Origin: Actinomycetes bacterium
Lineage (GTDB): Bacteria; Actinomycetota; Acidimicrobiia; Spongiisociales; UBA5794
Direction: 5' to 3'
DNA length: 56,355 bases
Assembly (NCBI GenBank): GCA_024638645.1
Contig: JAHEJX010000012.1
Coordinates: forward strand, 1 to 56,355
A program made the translations under genes and the position numbers. The notes beneath the pieces were generated by a model. The model was not told the DNA's origin and did no database searches. It saw only the letters and a program-made list of their open reading frames with translations. How positions within the stretch are numbered: the first letter of the stretch is position 1; every line of letters begins with the position of its first letter. Positions 25,062-33,998 of the stretch are shown here, piece after piece.

Positions 25062-25595
25062 CTACGCAGTTGCGTCGTCAACCCCGGCGCCGCCAAAACC
25101 GCGCGGGCCGCGGTTCTGATGGAACTGCTCCCTGATTTCGCCGAGTTCGTCTTCCGTGAGTTGGCCGTCATCGAGATACTCCGCGAACGGGCCATCGGGA
25201 TCGTTCAACGGATGTCCATCCGGCAGCTGAGCGAGCTCATCGGCATCGACAACGCCGTCTTCGAGAGCGCCCCGGAGGAAGCCGCCGAGACGGTTACGGT
25301 GATCCCTGCGTTGCAGGCGGTCACCGAACTGTTCGCGCAGCTCCTCACGCTTGGCTTCGAGGGCCGCTTGCACTTGATCGGCCTGATCTTGCGTGATCAC
25401 GCCGTCGGCAACGAGGTCGGCAAAGACCTCTTCGAGGACCGCACCTTTTTCGGGACGCTCGAGAGTGCCTTCGTCGGTGGGGGCTTCCGTCGTCTCCTGG
25501 GCAGAGGCGGCAGTCGGCTTGCTCACCGTTGCGGCGACGAAGCCGCCGGCGATCAGTACGCCTGCCGCCGCCAGCGCTGCAAGAATCCTCTTCAT
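25062..25595 (-). CDS. Secreted acidic helical protein of the two-component locus
   Basis: The 177-residue product starts at ATG 25595 behind GAAAGGAG. It has a signal peptide (LAALAAAGVLIAGGFVA) and a mature acidic part with repeated helical units: VLEEVFADLVADGVITQDQADQV, LGGFLRGALEDGVVDADELAQL and YLDDGQLTEDELGEI. The repeated 'DGxIxxxQ/E' turn recalls EF-hand-like or SHOCT-like helices in secreted actinobacterial proteins. It lies downstream of the kinase, with 123 nt holding a direct repeat that also occurs before the regulator gene. It is likely a target of that system. Confidence 0.75.
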   Translation of the reverse strand: MKRILAALAAAGVLIAGGFVAATVSKPTAASAQETTEAPTDEGTLERPEKGAVLEEVFADLVADGVITQDQADQVQAALEAKREELREQFGDRLQRRDHRNRLGGFLRGALEDGVVDADELAQLPDGHPLNDPDGPFAEYLDDGQLTEDELGEIREQFHQNRGPRGFGGAGVDDATA

Positions 25596-25670
25596 CGTGT
25601 TTCTCCTTTCGGATGGCTTTTCGGTCGCACCATCACGATCGGCGCCCCGTGTAAACAGGATGTGTGAGGT

Positions 25671-25692
25671 GGTTAAGAAAGGGCTGAGAAAA
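25671..25692 (-). promoter_or_regulatory. Direct-repeat binding site for an OmpR-type regulator
   Basis: Two adjacent 11-mers, GGTTAAGAAAG (25671-25681) and GGCTGAGAAAA (25682-25692), match in 8 of 11 positions. An 11-bp period is what OmpR/PhoB regulators bind. The site lies 76 nt upstream of the secreted protein gene (start 25595). A related pair is at 27818-27835 before the regulator gene. Confidence 0.5.
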
Positions 25693-25718
25693 GCGGAGTG
25701 GCGAAGCAAGTCTGCTTT

Positions 25719-27068
25719 TCAGTGACCAGAAGTCGGCAGGTTGAAGCCGACTTGTGCACCGCCTGAGTTCGAGTCCGCCACAAAGACCGTGCCGCCATGG
25801 TTTTCGGCAACCTGTTTGACAATAGAAAGACCGAGACCAGAGCCCGGCGTCGATCGAGCTTCGTCGCTGCGGTAGAAGCGGTCGAAGACACGGGTGCGGT
25901 CGTCCGCAGCGATTCCCCGGCCCTCATCAGCCACGGCAATCATCCCTTCGCGCACGGACACCGTGATTGTCGAGTCGGCGGGGCTCCACTTGGCTGCGTT
26001 GTCGATCAAGTTGCTCACTGCACGCTCCAGACGGTTTGCCCTTCCCGTGATCGTCGCGGCGTCCTGAATGTCGAGTACGAAGTCCTGGCTGGTGCGCCGC
26101 CGGTACCTCGCAACGACCGTCTCGGCCAGTTCGCCGAGATTCACCGTCGTTGCGGTCGCCGTAACGTCTCGATCGGTCGCAACCTCGACGACTTCATTGA
26201 CCAGGTCGGTGAGCTCGCCGAGCTCGGTGTTGAGATCGTTATAGATGGCGGCACGTTCGTTCTCAGGCAGGTCCTGTGCCTTGGCGAGCAGCTCAACGTT
26301 GGTTCGGAGCGCCGTGAGCGGCGTTCGCAGTTCGTGGCCGGCGTCACGCACCAGACGGTTCTGCTGATCCTTCGACTCCTCGAGTGCCCCAAGCATCTCG
26401 TTGAACGCCTCGGCCAATCGTCCGAGCTCGTCTGGTCGCTCGACTTCGATGCGATGTGCCAGCTCTTTGGTTTCCGCGACCCGCTCGGCGGCCTCCGTGA
26501 GATCGCCGATGGGACGCAGCGAGCTGCGCGCAACAAAGAGGCCTAGCCCTGCCGCCCCGCCGACTCCTACCAATCCGATGACGACAAGAGTTGCCGCCAG
26601 CCGAGACAGTGTTGCGTCCACCTCAGCGAGTGATCGCGCGAGTTGAAGCTGACCACGTCCGTCCCCGAGGGACACGTTGGCAATACGAAGATGGACGCCA
26701 TCGACCGTGGCCTCGGTGAAGATGAATTCCCCCGGGTCTCCCCCTCCATCGGGCGGAGGCGGAAGGGCAAACTCCTGGTCGGGAGGAATGACCGATGCGC
26801 CCGCCGCATCCACGAGTTGAACATAGAGCACGTCGAAACCACGGGGAACCCGCAGCGAAGGCGGGCCCTGGCCACGTCCCCGCCCCTCCCCCAGAGCGTC
26901 ACCGATATCGCCGATCGCCCGAACGGCAGTGGCGCGATCGGTCAGGCTGCGGTCCACCTCGCCGAGCAGCCGGTCCTGGGCAGTGAGGTAGACGATCGCC
27001 GCAATCGCCACAACGGCGACGGCAACAGCAGTCGATGCAATGAGTGCGATACGGGTACGCAGCGTCAC
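25719..27068 (-). CDS. Membrane sensor histidine kinase (MprB-like)
   Basis: The 449-residue kinase has a transmembrane helix near 8-28, an extracytoplasmic sensor of about 130 residues, a second helix near 158-178, a HAMP domain (RPIGDLTEAAERVAET...), HisKA (GHELRTPLTALRTNVELL) and HATPase_c (SNLIDNAAKWSP, VADEGRGIA, GSGLGLSIVKQ). It would phosphorylate the regulator encoded 4 nt upstream. The kinase is like MprB/TcrY of other actinobacteria. The sensor has no recognised fold. Confidence 0.94.
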   Translation of the reverse strand: MTLRTRIALIASTAVAVAVVAIAAIVYLTAQDRLLGEVDRSLTDRATAVRAIGDIGDALGEGRGRGQGPPSLRVPRGFDVLYVQLVDAAGASVIPPDQEFALPPPPDGGGDPGEFIFTEATVDGVHLRIANVSLGDGRGQLQLARSLAEVDATLSRLAATLVVIGLVGVGGAAGLGLFVARSSLRPIGDLTEAAERVAETKELAHRIEVERPDELGRLAEAFNEMLGALEESKDQQNRLVRDAGHELRTPLTALRTNVELLAKAQDLPENERAAIYNDLNTELGELTDLVNEVVEVATDRDVTATATTVNLGELAETVVARYRRRTSQDFVLDIQDAATITGRANRLERAVSNLIDNAAKWSPADSTITVSVREGMIAVADEGRGIAADDRTRVFDRFYRSDEARSTPGSGLGLSIVKQVAENHGGTVFVADSNSGGAQVGFNLPTSGH

Positions 27069-27072
27069 GATG

Positions 27073-27759
27073 TCAGCTCACCCTGGCAACGTAGCCCACG
27101 CCGCGCACCGTATGGACAACTCGGGGACGGTCTCCAGCCTCGGTTTTGCGGCGCAGATATCCGATATACACGTCGAGGGAATTGGAGGTCGTCTCGAAGT
27201 CGTAGCCCCAGATCTCCTCGTAGATCCGCTCTCGACTCAACACAACGCCTGCGTTCTCGATGAGAAATTGAAGGAGGTCGAACTCGGTCTTAGTGAGACT
27301 GATCGCATCACCTCCCCTCGTCACAAGCCTGGCATCTGGATCGAGCACCAGGTCGCCAACGGTGAACGCCTCACCGACTAACGCTGTGGAGCGCCGCAGC
27401 AGCGCCCGCATCCGGGCCAGCAGCTCCTCGAGGGCAAACGGCTTGGCCAGATAATCGTCGGCGCCCGCATCCAGGCCGGCAACCCTGTCGGCAACCTCGG
27501 TACGGGCGGTGAGCATGAGCACCGGCACGGCGTTACCCGCGGCACGCAGCCGTCGACAGGTTTCGAGCCCATCAACGATCGGCATCATCACATCGAGAAC
27601 CACGAGATCAGGCGCGTCATTGAGGACTCGCTGCAGAGCCTCTGCGCCGTCACGGGCAGTAATCACCTCGTATCCCTCGAAGCTCAGCGCGCGGTCGACG
27701 GCGTCGCGTACTGCTCGATCGTCCTCGGCCACGAGGATCTTGCGATTGCTGTCTCCCAC
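27073..27759 (-). CDS. OmpR-family response regulator (MprA-like)
   Basis: The 228-residue regulator has a receiver domain (VAEDD acidic pair, phospho-acceptor Asp in [12 protein letters not shown], switch Thr/Lys in LTART and LAKPF) and a winged-helix C-terminal domain ([41 protein letters not shown]). I use GTG 27759 with AGAGG upstream, giving the typical length; the reading to 27828 is longer than the family. It lies 4 nt before the kinase. It faces gnd-zwf and likely controls its own promoter. Confidence 0.94.
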   Translation of the reverse strand: MGDSNRKILVAEDDRAVRDAVDRALSFEGYEVITARDGAEALQRVLNDAPDLVVLDVMMPIVDGLETCRRLRAAGNAVPVLMLTARTEVADRVAGLDAGADDYLAKPFALEELLARMRALLRRSTALVGEAFTVGDLVLDPDARLVTRGGDAISLTKTEFDLLQFLIENAGVVLSRERIYEEIWGYDFETTSNSLDVYIGYLRRKTEAGDRPRVVHTVRGVGYVARVS

Positions 27760-27817
27760 TTCCCACCTCTCGGCGGCTCTAGAGGTTATTGCCATAGCGC
27801 GAAGATCGGGATCATGC

Positions 27818-27835
27818 CTAAGAGCCATCTAAGAG
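27818..27835. promoter_or_regulatory. Second direct-repeat site, regulator/gnd divergent promoter region
   Basis: CTAAGAG occurs at 27818-27824 and again at 27829-27835, an exact 11-bp period. The related pair at 25673-25690 reads TTAAGAA and CTGAGAA, so all four share yTrAGAr. The site is 59 nt upstream of the regulator's start and about 100 nt upstream of gnd. A 10-bp palindrome, ACGGGCCCGT, follows at 27845-27854. Confidence 0.5.
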
Positions 27836-27936
27836 TGCCTGGCCACGGGCCCGTTGTGCTTAGCTACCCCAGCCCTCGGAATCGACTGCGCTGCGCACGG
27901 GTTGCTCTGTCGGGAACGTCGAGTACAAGGAACACA

Positions 27937-28860
27937 ATGCAACTGGGAATGATCGGCCTCGGCAAGATGGGCGCCAATATGTCACAGCGCCTGGTCAATG
28001 CCGGACACGAGGTCGTCGGCTTCGACATCGACCCTGATTCGATCGCCAGGGTGGTGGAGTACGGTGCGTCTGGAGCCTCTTCGCTCGAGGAACTCGTCAC
28101 TCAGCTCGAAGCTCCCCGGGTGGTTTGGCTGATGGTGCCGCACGGAGCGCCGGTTGACTCGACAATCGAAACGCTGCGACCGCTGCTCGACGAAGGCGAC
28201 ATCATCGTCGACGGCGGGAACAGTCTCTATAAGGAAACCATGCGCCGCCACGCAGAGTGCGCTACAGCCGGCCATCACATGATCGACGTCGGCACGAGCG
28301 GTGGCGTGTGGGGGCTGACCGAGGGCTATTCGATGATGGTCGGCGGCGACGCCGCCCCCGTCGCCCATCTCACCCCCATCCTGGAGGCGCTGGCACCTGC
28401 CTCCGACAGGGGCTGGGGACACATGGGCCCTACCGGCTCAGGCCACTTCGTGAAGATGGTCCACAACGGCATCGAATACGGGATCATGCAGGCGTACGCC
28501 GAGGGCTTGGCCATTCTCGAAGCCAAGGAGGAGTTCGGCCTCGACCTCACCAAGGTTGGAGAGGTTTGGCAGTACGGCTCTGTGATCCGTTCGTGGCTCC
28601 TGGATCTAACGATCGATGCGCTCCGCGAGAACCCCACAATGGCAGGCATCGCTCCTCATGTTCCGGACTCAGGCGAAGGACGGTGGACCGTTATCGAGTC
28701 GATCGACTTGAACGTCGCCGCTCCCGTCATCACCCAATCGCTTCTGCAGCGTATCGGCTCGCGGGACGAGATCGGCTTCTCCCATCGCCTCGTTGCTGCC
28801 ATGCGAAACCAGTTCGGAGGCCACGCAGTCAGGAAGGTGAGTGCAGATGAATCCGGTTGA
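27937..28860 (+). CDS. gnd: 6-phosphogluconate dehydrogenase, decarboxylating (short form)
   Basis: The 307-residue enzyme oxidises 6-phosphogluconate to ribulose-5-phosphate and CO2. The Rossmann motif is GLGKMGANM (residues 6-14), followed by VDGGNSLYKETMRR, the substrate motif DVGTSGGVWG, and the catalytic Lys in GHFVKMVHNGIEYG. It is the short NAD-type (about 300 residues) as in many actinobacteria. The start is ATG 27937 with AAGGA; the frame upstream is open but not family-like. It overlaps zwf by 14 nt. Confidence 0.96.
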   Translation: MQLGMIGLGKMGANMSQRLVNAGHEVVGFDIDPDSIARVVEYGASGASSLEELVTQLEAPRVVWLMVPHGAPVDSTIETLRPLLDEGDIIVDGGNSLYKETMRRHAECATAGHHMIDVGTSGGVWGLTEGYSMMVGGDAAPVAHLTPILEALAPASDRGWGHMGPTGSGHFVKMVHNGIEYGIMQAYAEGLAILEAKEEFGLDLTKVGEVWQYGSVIRSWLLDLTIDALRENPTMAGIAPHVPDSGEGRWTVIESIDLNVAAPVITQSLLQRIGSRDEIGFSHRLVAAMRNQFGGHAVRKVSADESG

Positions 28861-30298
28861 TCCACATCTCTTTGTGATCTTTGGGGCAACCGGCGACCTC
28901 ACGAAGCGCAAACTCATCCCATCGATTTTTCGGGTGCTGACCGAAGACGGCGCCCTCGCCGCCCACAATCTCTTAGGGGTATCGCGCACGGACCTCTCGG
29001 ACCAAGAATTCCGGGATCTCACGAATGCCGCGCTCCATGACGCAGGCCACGACGGCGCACTTGTCGAGGAGTGGTGCAAGGACCGTGTCTTCTACGAACC
29101 GACTCCCAAGAGCTCTACCGATTTCGCCGACCTCAAAGCGAGAATCGAAAAGATCGAGGCGGACCTCGGCCTGCCCGGCAACCGGGTGTTCTACTTGGCA
29201 TTGCCTCCCGGCGCGTTCCCATCTGTCATCGAGCAGCTCGGGGATGCCGGATTGGCAGAAGGGCCCGGTTGGACACGCCTCGTTGTCGAGAAGCCCTTTG
29301 GACACGACTTGGGCACTGCCCACGAACTCAACCAGCACGTCCACGACCATTTCGACGAACACCAGGTGTATCGCATCGATCACTACCTTGGCAAGGAGAC
29401 CGTCCAGAACCTCTTGGCGTTCCGCTTCGCCAACCTTCTCTTCGAGTCGGCGTGGAACCGGGACAGGGTTGAAGCCATCGAGATCACCGTGGCAGAAAGT
29501 CTCGGCACAGAAGGCAGGGCCGGCTACTACGACAGATCCGGTGTCCTCCGTGACATGGTCCAGAACCACATAACGCAGCTACTGAGCCTGGTAGCTATGG
29601 AAGCTCCCAACGAGTTCGAGGCAGACGCCATCCGCAGCGAGAAGGTCGACGTCCTCAAGGCGATCAGTCCGATCGCTGCGTCCGACGTCGTCTATGGCCA
29701 GTATGAGGCTGGTGTGGTCGGCGACCACGCGGTGCCCGGGTACAGAGATGATCCCGAGGTCGCCGCCGACTCCAAGACGCCGACCTATATGGCGATGCGG
29801 CTGGAGATCGCCAACTGGCGCTGGGAGGGGGTCCCCGTATTCGTCCGAACGGGGAAACGGTTGCCGCACAAGACGACCCAGATAGCCGTCACTTTCCGCC
29901 GCCCGCCGGTGTGCATCTTCCACGGCGTCAAGGACGATTGTGCTACGCATCAAAACGTTGTGATCATCACCCTCCAGCCGAATGAAGGATTCGAGCTCCG
30001 CTTCGACGTGAAGGCGCCGGGCAGCCCCCTCCAGCTCGTGTCACAGGGTCTCCATTTCGATTACGCCGAGGCGTTCCAGTCCCTGCCGGACGCCTACCAA
30101 ACACTCATTCTCGACGTGATGGAGGGCGATCAGACGCTGTTCGTTCGCTCCGATGAAGTGGAGACGTCTTGGGCGCTCTATACACCGCTGCTCGAAGCGG
30201 ATATCGAGGTGTTGCCGTACGCGGCCGGAACTTGGGGGCCGGACGGCGTAGCCGAGAAGCTCGGGCTCCCCGGTGACTGGGTGATGCGACCGGTCTAG
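28847..30298 (+). CDS. zwf: Glucose-6-phosphate dehydrogenase
   Basis: The 483-residue enzyme catalyses the first pentose-phosphate step. It has the nucleotide motif FGATGDLTKRKL near the N terminus, the active-site motif YRIDHYLGKE, and the usual C-terminal domain (FVRTGKRLPHKTTQIAVTF). ATG 28847 has AGGAAGG at 9 nt distance inside the end of gnd, so the two are translationally coupled. It supplies NADPH together with gnd. Confidence 0.97.
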   Translation: MNPVDPHLFVIFGATGDLTKRKLIPSIFRVLTEDGALAAHNLLGVSRTDLSDQEFRDLTNAALHDAGHDGALVEEWCKDRVFYEPTPKSSTDFADLKARIEKIEADLGLPGNRVFYLALPPGAFPSVIEQLGDAGLAEGPGWTRLVVEKPFGHDLGTAHELNQHVHDHFDEHQVYRIDHYLGKETVQNLLAFRFANLLFESAWNRDRVEAIEITVAESLGTEGRAGYYDRSGVLRDMVQNHITQLLSLVAMEAPNEFEADAIRSEKVDVLKAISPIAASDVVYGQYEAGVVGDHAVPGYRDDPEVAADSKTPTYMAMRLEIANWRWEGVPVFVRTGKRLPHKTTQIAVTFRRPPVCIFHGVKDDCATHQNVVIITLQPNEGFELRFDVKAPGSPLQLVSQGLHFDYAEAFQSLPDAYQTLILDVMEGDQTLFVRSDEVETSWALYTPLLEADIEVLPYAAGTWGPDGVAEKLGLPGDWVMRPV

Positions 30299-30579
30299 TC
30301 GGACGTGAGATCGACCGATGGCTCGCCTTCGCCGAGCTCAACGGCGGCGTCGACGGCGATGTCCTGGATCCCTTGGAAACGGGTGACACCAGAAGGCAAG
30401 TGTGCCGACATCCGCTGGTAGCGGGAGGTTCCGGGAGGGATAACGCCAGAGCCGAATTCGGGCGCAGAAGGCGGCCGATCCAGCGGAGTTGTTATCGCGT
30501 TGATGCGATCCGTGAAACTGCGGGGACCTGCCGATTTTCGGCGCAGCTTGCTGCGAAAGGCCCGATTCTTGACGGCCAT
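30295..30579 (-). CDS. Hypothetical small basic protein
   Basis: The 94-residue product starts at ATG 30579 behind GAGGAG. The first 20 residues are very basic (MAVKNRAFRSKLRRKSAG), the rest is proline-rich and then acidic (VDAAVELGEGEPSVDL). No family is recognised. Its stop overlaps the zwf stop by 4 nt in the opposite sense. The good ribosome-binding site supports it. Confidence 0.5.
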   Translation of the reverse strand: MAVKNRAFRSKLRRKSAGPRSFTDRINAITTPLDRPPSAPEFGSGVIPPGTSRYQRMSAHLPSGVTRFQGIQDIAVDAAVELGEGEPSVDLTSD

Positions 30580-30726
30580 CAGACTGCTCTCCTCTCCCGC
30601 CCGAGTCTGGAAAGATAGGGAATCATCTCTCGTTGGCAGCGGATTTCCTTGTCGCTTCGCCGCGATGACGAGCCTGCGATGCATGCCCTGTTGCGGGCTG
30701 CGGTGCGGACTCGCGATAGCCGGCGT

Positions 30727-31542
30727 TCAGTACACATCTCTGATCTGAGGTACGTCGATCCAGGTGGGTTCCCGAGAATTGCGGACGCTGCGATACCAGT
30801 CGAAAAGGTCGTGTTGCCCGCTCCGATGTTCACCAAGCGCGATCCGGTAAGCGCTATCCAGCTCTGCCAGCCGGGCACGGTCGTGCCCGGCTGCGCGGGA
30901 CAGCCGGTCGATAGCCAGGCCCCAACCCCGCATGATCCAAACGTTCATCCGAGCCCTCTCGAACCCGGCGGCGAAAGCGGCTGCAGCCTTGTCGGCGTAG
31001 ATGTGGCTGAATTCGGGATCGACCCTGGCCATCTGCAAATACGACCAACCGCGCCCCACGTAATTGTCAATCACGCCAAGCCGAAAAGATGATGCCTTGG
31101 CAAACAGCTGAGCCGCTTGCTCGAGGTCGGCGACCGATGCCGGATCTTGATTGATCAACGCTCGGTCGAGATACAGCTCCGCCAGGAGTTTGGTGCCTTC
31201 ATAACTCTCGGCGCGGGCGGTCAGAGCATCCTTCGTCTTTTCCATGGCGCGCTGAATCGTGTTGAGCCGTTCACCTTGAACCCCGGTGCGGGCACGCAGC
31301 TTCAGCTTGATCGCATCGGCGAGCATGTCGTCGTGGAGCTTCCGGTTGGCGAGATTCTGCATATCCGCGCCGGTGCGCTTCATCGCCTGCTCTTCGAAAG
31401 TCGCCTTGGTGCCCGGCCCGATGACGGTGCCCCTCTCGGCCACCCGCCGACCTGCCGCCTTTGGCAGCCAGGTGCGCAAGCCCAGGATCAATAGGCTCGC
31501 GGCAATGCCGATGATCAGCCATCGCCCCGTGTCCAGGTCCAT
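30727..31542 (-). CDS. Membrane-anchored TPR-like protein
   Basis: The 271-residue product has an N-terminal transmembrane helix (WLIIGIAASLLILGL) and a long helical domain with TPR-like pairs (LNTIQRAMEKTKDALTARAESYEG, DLEQAAQLFAKASSFRLGV, NYVGRGWSYLQMARVDPEFS). It may be a scaffold on the inner face of the membrane; no partner is evident. TAAAAT is exactly 6 nt before the ATG (leaderless). A 147-nt gap separates it from the preceding small gene; I see nothing coding in it. Confidence 0.65.
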   Translation of the reverse strand: MDLDTGRWLIIGIAASLLILGLRTWLPKAAGRRVAERGTVIGPGTKATFEEQAMKRTGADMQNLANRKLHDDMLADAIKLKLRARTGVQGERLNTIQRAMEKTKDALTARAESYEGTKLLAELYLDRALINQDPASVADLEQAAQLFAKASSFRLGVIDNYVGRGWSYLQMARVDPEFSHIYADKAAAAFAAGFERARMNVWIMRGWGLAIDRLSRAAGHDRARLAELDSAYRIALGEHRSGQHDLFDWYRSVRNSREPTWIDVPQIRDVY

Positions 31543-31602
31543 TGCGACATTTTACAGGAGCAGCCTGATCAGTACGACGCCGGCCCGGGCTACGCTCGCC
31601 GG

Positions 31603-32955
31603 ATGCACGAAGACCTCATCACAGCAGTCAACGACAACTTCGATCAGATCCGGGCCGACCTCGAGGCGCTGGTACGCATTCCTTCGGTCAGCGCCGCCGA
31701 TTTCGACCCCGGCGAGGTGCGCCGGTCGGCGGAGGCCGTCCGCCAACTCCTCCAGGACGAGGGCCTGCAGAACGTACAACTTCTCGAGCTCGAAGGGGCT
31801 CATCCGGCCGTCTTCGGCGAGGTGCCGGCACCGGATGGGGCGCCGACGATCATGCTCTACGCCCACCATGACGTCCAGCCACCCGGCCCCGATGAGTTGT
31901 GGGAAACCGCGCCTTTCGAGCCGACAGAACGCAACAATCGCCTCTACGGCCGCGGCACCTCGGACGACAAAGCCGGCGTGGCTGTTCACCTCGGTGCAAT
32001 CCGCGCCCACGGTGGCAAGCCACCGGTTGGAGTGAAGATATTCGTCGAAGGTGAGGAAGAGGTCGGCTCCCTACACCTCGCCGAGTTCCTTCAGACATAC
32101 CAAGACTTGCTCGAGGCCGATGCAATAGTCATTGCGGACTCGGCCAATTGGCAGGTGGGCGAACCGGCGCTGACCGTCAGCCTGCGTGGGCTCGTCGACT
32201 GCGTCGTGGAGGTGCGGACTCTCAAGTCGGCGGTACACAGCGGCGTTTTCGGAGGTGTAGTGCCGGACGCTCTCACATCTCTGTGCCGCCTGCTGGCCAC
32301 TCTCCACGACGAGGCAGGCGAGGTCGCGGTCGCGGGGCTCGTTTCCGGCGGCGCCACCCCAATCGACATGACGGAGGAGCAGCTCAGGGCGGACTCGGGC
32401 GCTGTTGCCGGACTACATCTCCTCGGCAGCGGCTCGATTACCGAACGAATGTGGCGCAAACCCGCAATCTCGGTGCTTGCCATCGATGCCCCGCCGGTCG
32501 CCAAAGCGATCAACGCTCTCGTCCCTGTGGCCAAGGCCAAAGTGTCGATGCGCCTCTCTCCTGGACAAGACCCGGCCATAGCCATGGCGGCCCTGAAACG
32601 ACACCTCGAATCGAACACTCCATGGGGAGCCCAGGTGACTGTGCACGAAGGCAGCGGCGGTGATGCATACGACCTCGACACGACCGGTCCCGCGTACGAC
32701 GCCTACCGGCAGGCCTTCGCAATTGCGTGGGACAAGGAATCTCTCGATATCGGCCAGGGCGGATCGATCCCTTTCGTTGCCGCCTTTTCCGAGCTGTTCC
32801 CAGAGGCGGACATTCTGCTGACCGGCGTCGGTGATCCCACAAGCGCCGCCCACGGCCCAAACGAGAGCCAGGATCTCGATGAGCTGCGCCGCGGCACGAT
32901 CGCCGAGGCGATTGCTCTACGCCTGTTCGCCGACCAGGCAAAGCCGCTGCGTTAA
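31603..32955 (+). CDS. M20 family metallopeptidase / dipeptidase
   Basis: The 450-residue protein is a zinc or cobalt dipeptidase of the M20 group. It has the first metal His in YAHHDVQPP, the bridging Asp in GRGTSDDKAG, the general base and metal Glu in VEGEEEVGS, an inserted dimerisation domain (about 190-300), and a C-terminal ligand region (DIGQGGSIPFVAAF, GPNESQDL). TACGCT lies exactly 6 nt before ATG. It is divergent to the TPR-like gene; start codons are 60 nt apart. Confidence 0.93.
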   Translation: MHEDLITAVNDNFDQIRADLEALVRIPSVSAADFDPGEVRRSAEAVRQLLQDEGLQNVQLLELEGAHPAVFGEVPAPDGAPTIMLYAHHDVQPPGPDELWETAPFEPTERNNRLYGRGTSDDKAGVAVHLGAIRAHGGKPPVGVKIFVEGEEEVGSLHLAEFLQTYQDLLEADAIVIADSANWQVGEPALTVSLRGLVDCVVEVRTLKSAVHSGVFGGVVPDALTSLCRLLATLHDEAGEVAVAGLVSGGATPIDMTEEQLRADSGAVAGLHLLGSGSITERMWRKPAISVLAIDAPPVAKAINALVPVAKAKVSMRLSPGQDPAIAMAALKRHLESNTPWGAQVTVHEGSGGDAYDLDTTGPAYDAYRQAFAIAWDKESLDIGQGGSIPFVAAFSELFPEADILLTGVGDPTSAAHGPNESQDLDELRRGTIAEAIALRLFADQAKPLR

Positions 32956-32981
32956 TCGGCCGGACTGGCATCATCGCGGCC

Positions 32982-33998
32982 GTGAACCGCCGCACCACCA
33001 TTGTTATCGCCTTTCTCGCCGCAGCTCTCAGCGCCTGTGTGAGCCCGGACACGGGAGGTGCAGTGCGCGCCGAGACAAGACCGCCAACCCTGGTCCCGTT
33101 GCCGGCCGCCCCGACCTCGACGACGTCCACCACTACGACAACCACAACCCTCGGGGTGCCGGCGCCACCAGATCTGCGCGGCGGCGAAGTTTGCGACCTC
33201 TACGGCGGCGTCGAGGAGCTCGCCGAGATAGAAAACGAGGAGATCGTAGAGGCATCGGGCATTGCCGCAAGCCGCGTTCACGAAGGCGTCTTCTGGGTGA
33301 TCAACGACTCAGGTAACGACTCGGTGGTCTATGCAGTCGCCACCGACGGCTCTACCTCGGCCACCATCGACATAACAGGCGTGCTGGGATTCGACTGGGA
33401 GGATCTTGCGCTCGGTCCCGGCCCCGAAGATGGCGTCAGCTATCTCTACGTCGGAGATATCGGCGACAACCTCCGTCTGCGGAGCACAATCAGCCTGCTG
33501 CGATTTCCGGAGCCGGCCCTCGAGGATGGCGTAATCGAAGAAGTCGACACCATCCGTCTCAGTTTTCCCGACGGCGCCCGCGACTCGGAGGCGATGTGGA
33601 TCGATCCTGTGACAGGCGATGCGTTCGTCGTTACCAAGAGGCAGGCCAACGGCAAGGCAATCGTGTTCCGGGCGTCCGCCGACCTGCTGACGCCGGGTGA
33701 TCCTGTCCCCCTCGAGGAGGTTGCCGCGTTCCAATTCGAAGAGGGCGTGTTCGTCACAGCTGCCGACGTGACTACCGACGGTTCCGTCGTGGCATTCCGC
33801 GGCTACAACGAAGTGTGGATGTGGGTGCGAACCGACTTGGCTTATGACGAGACCCTGGCGGCTGAACCTTGCCTGGCACCATCGCCCGACGAGGTCCAAG
33901 GTGAAGCGCTTGCCTTCATCCCGGGAGAGTTGGGTTACGTCACACTGTCGGAGGGCTCAACGAAGCCACTGAATTTGGTGGCACCAGAAGACAAATAG
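32982..33998 (+). CDS. Lipoprotein with propeller-like domain
   Basis: The 338-residue product starts at GTG 32982 and has a lipobox LSAC (Cys19). A Thr-rich linker (TSTTSTTTTTTT) is followed by a repetitive beta domain with motifs FWVINDSGNDS, WEDLALGPGPEDG, YLYVGDIGDN, LLRFPEP, MWIDPVTGDAF, DVTTDGS and QGEALAF. These match the RTX protein at 13504-15123 in order, so the two are paralogs. It is surface-anchored; its function is not known. The last 64 nt overlap trmH on the other strand. Confidence 0.8.
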   Translation: MNRRTTIVIAFLAAALSACVSPDTGGAVRAETRPPTLVPLPAAPTSTTSTTTTTTTLGVPAPPDLRGGEVCDLYGGVEELAEIENEEIVEASGIAASRVHEGVFWVINDSGNDSVVYAVATDGSTSATIDITGVLGFDWEDLALGPGPEDGVSYLYVGDIGDNLRLRSTISLLRFPEPALEDGVIEEVDTIRLSFPDGARDSEAMWIDPVTGDAFVVTKRQANGKAIVFRASADLLTPGDPVPLEEVAAFQFEEGVFVTAADVTTDGSVVAFRGYNEVWMWVRTDLAYDETLAAEPCLAPSPDEVQGEALAFIPGELGYVTLSEGSTKPLNLVAPEDK

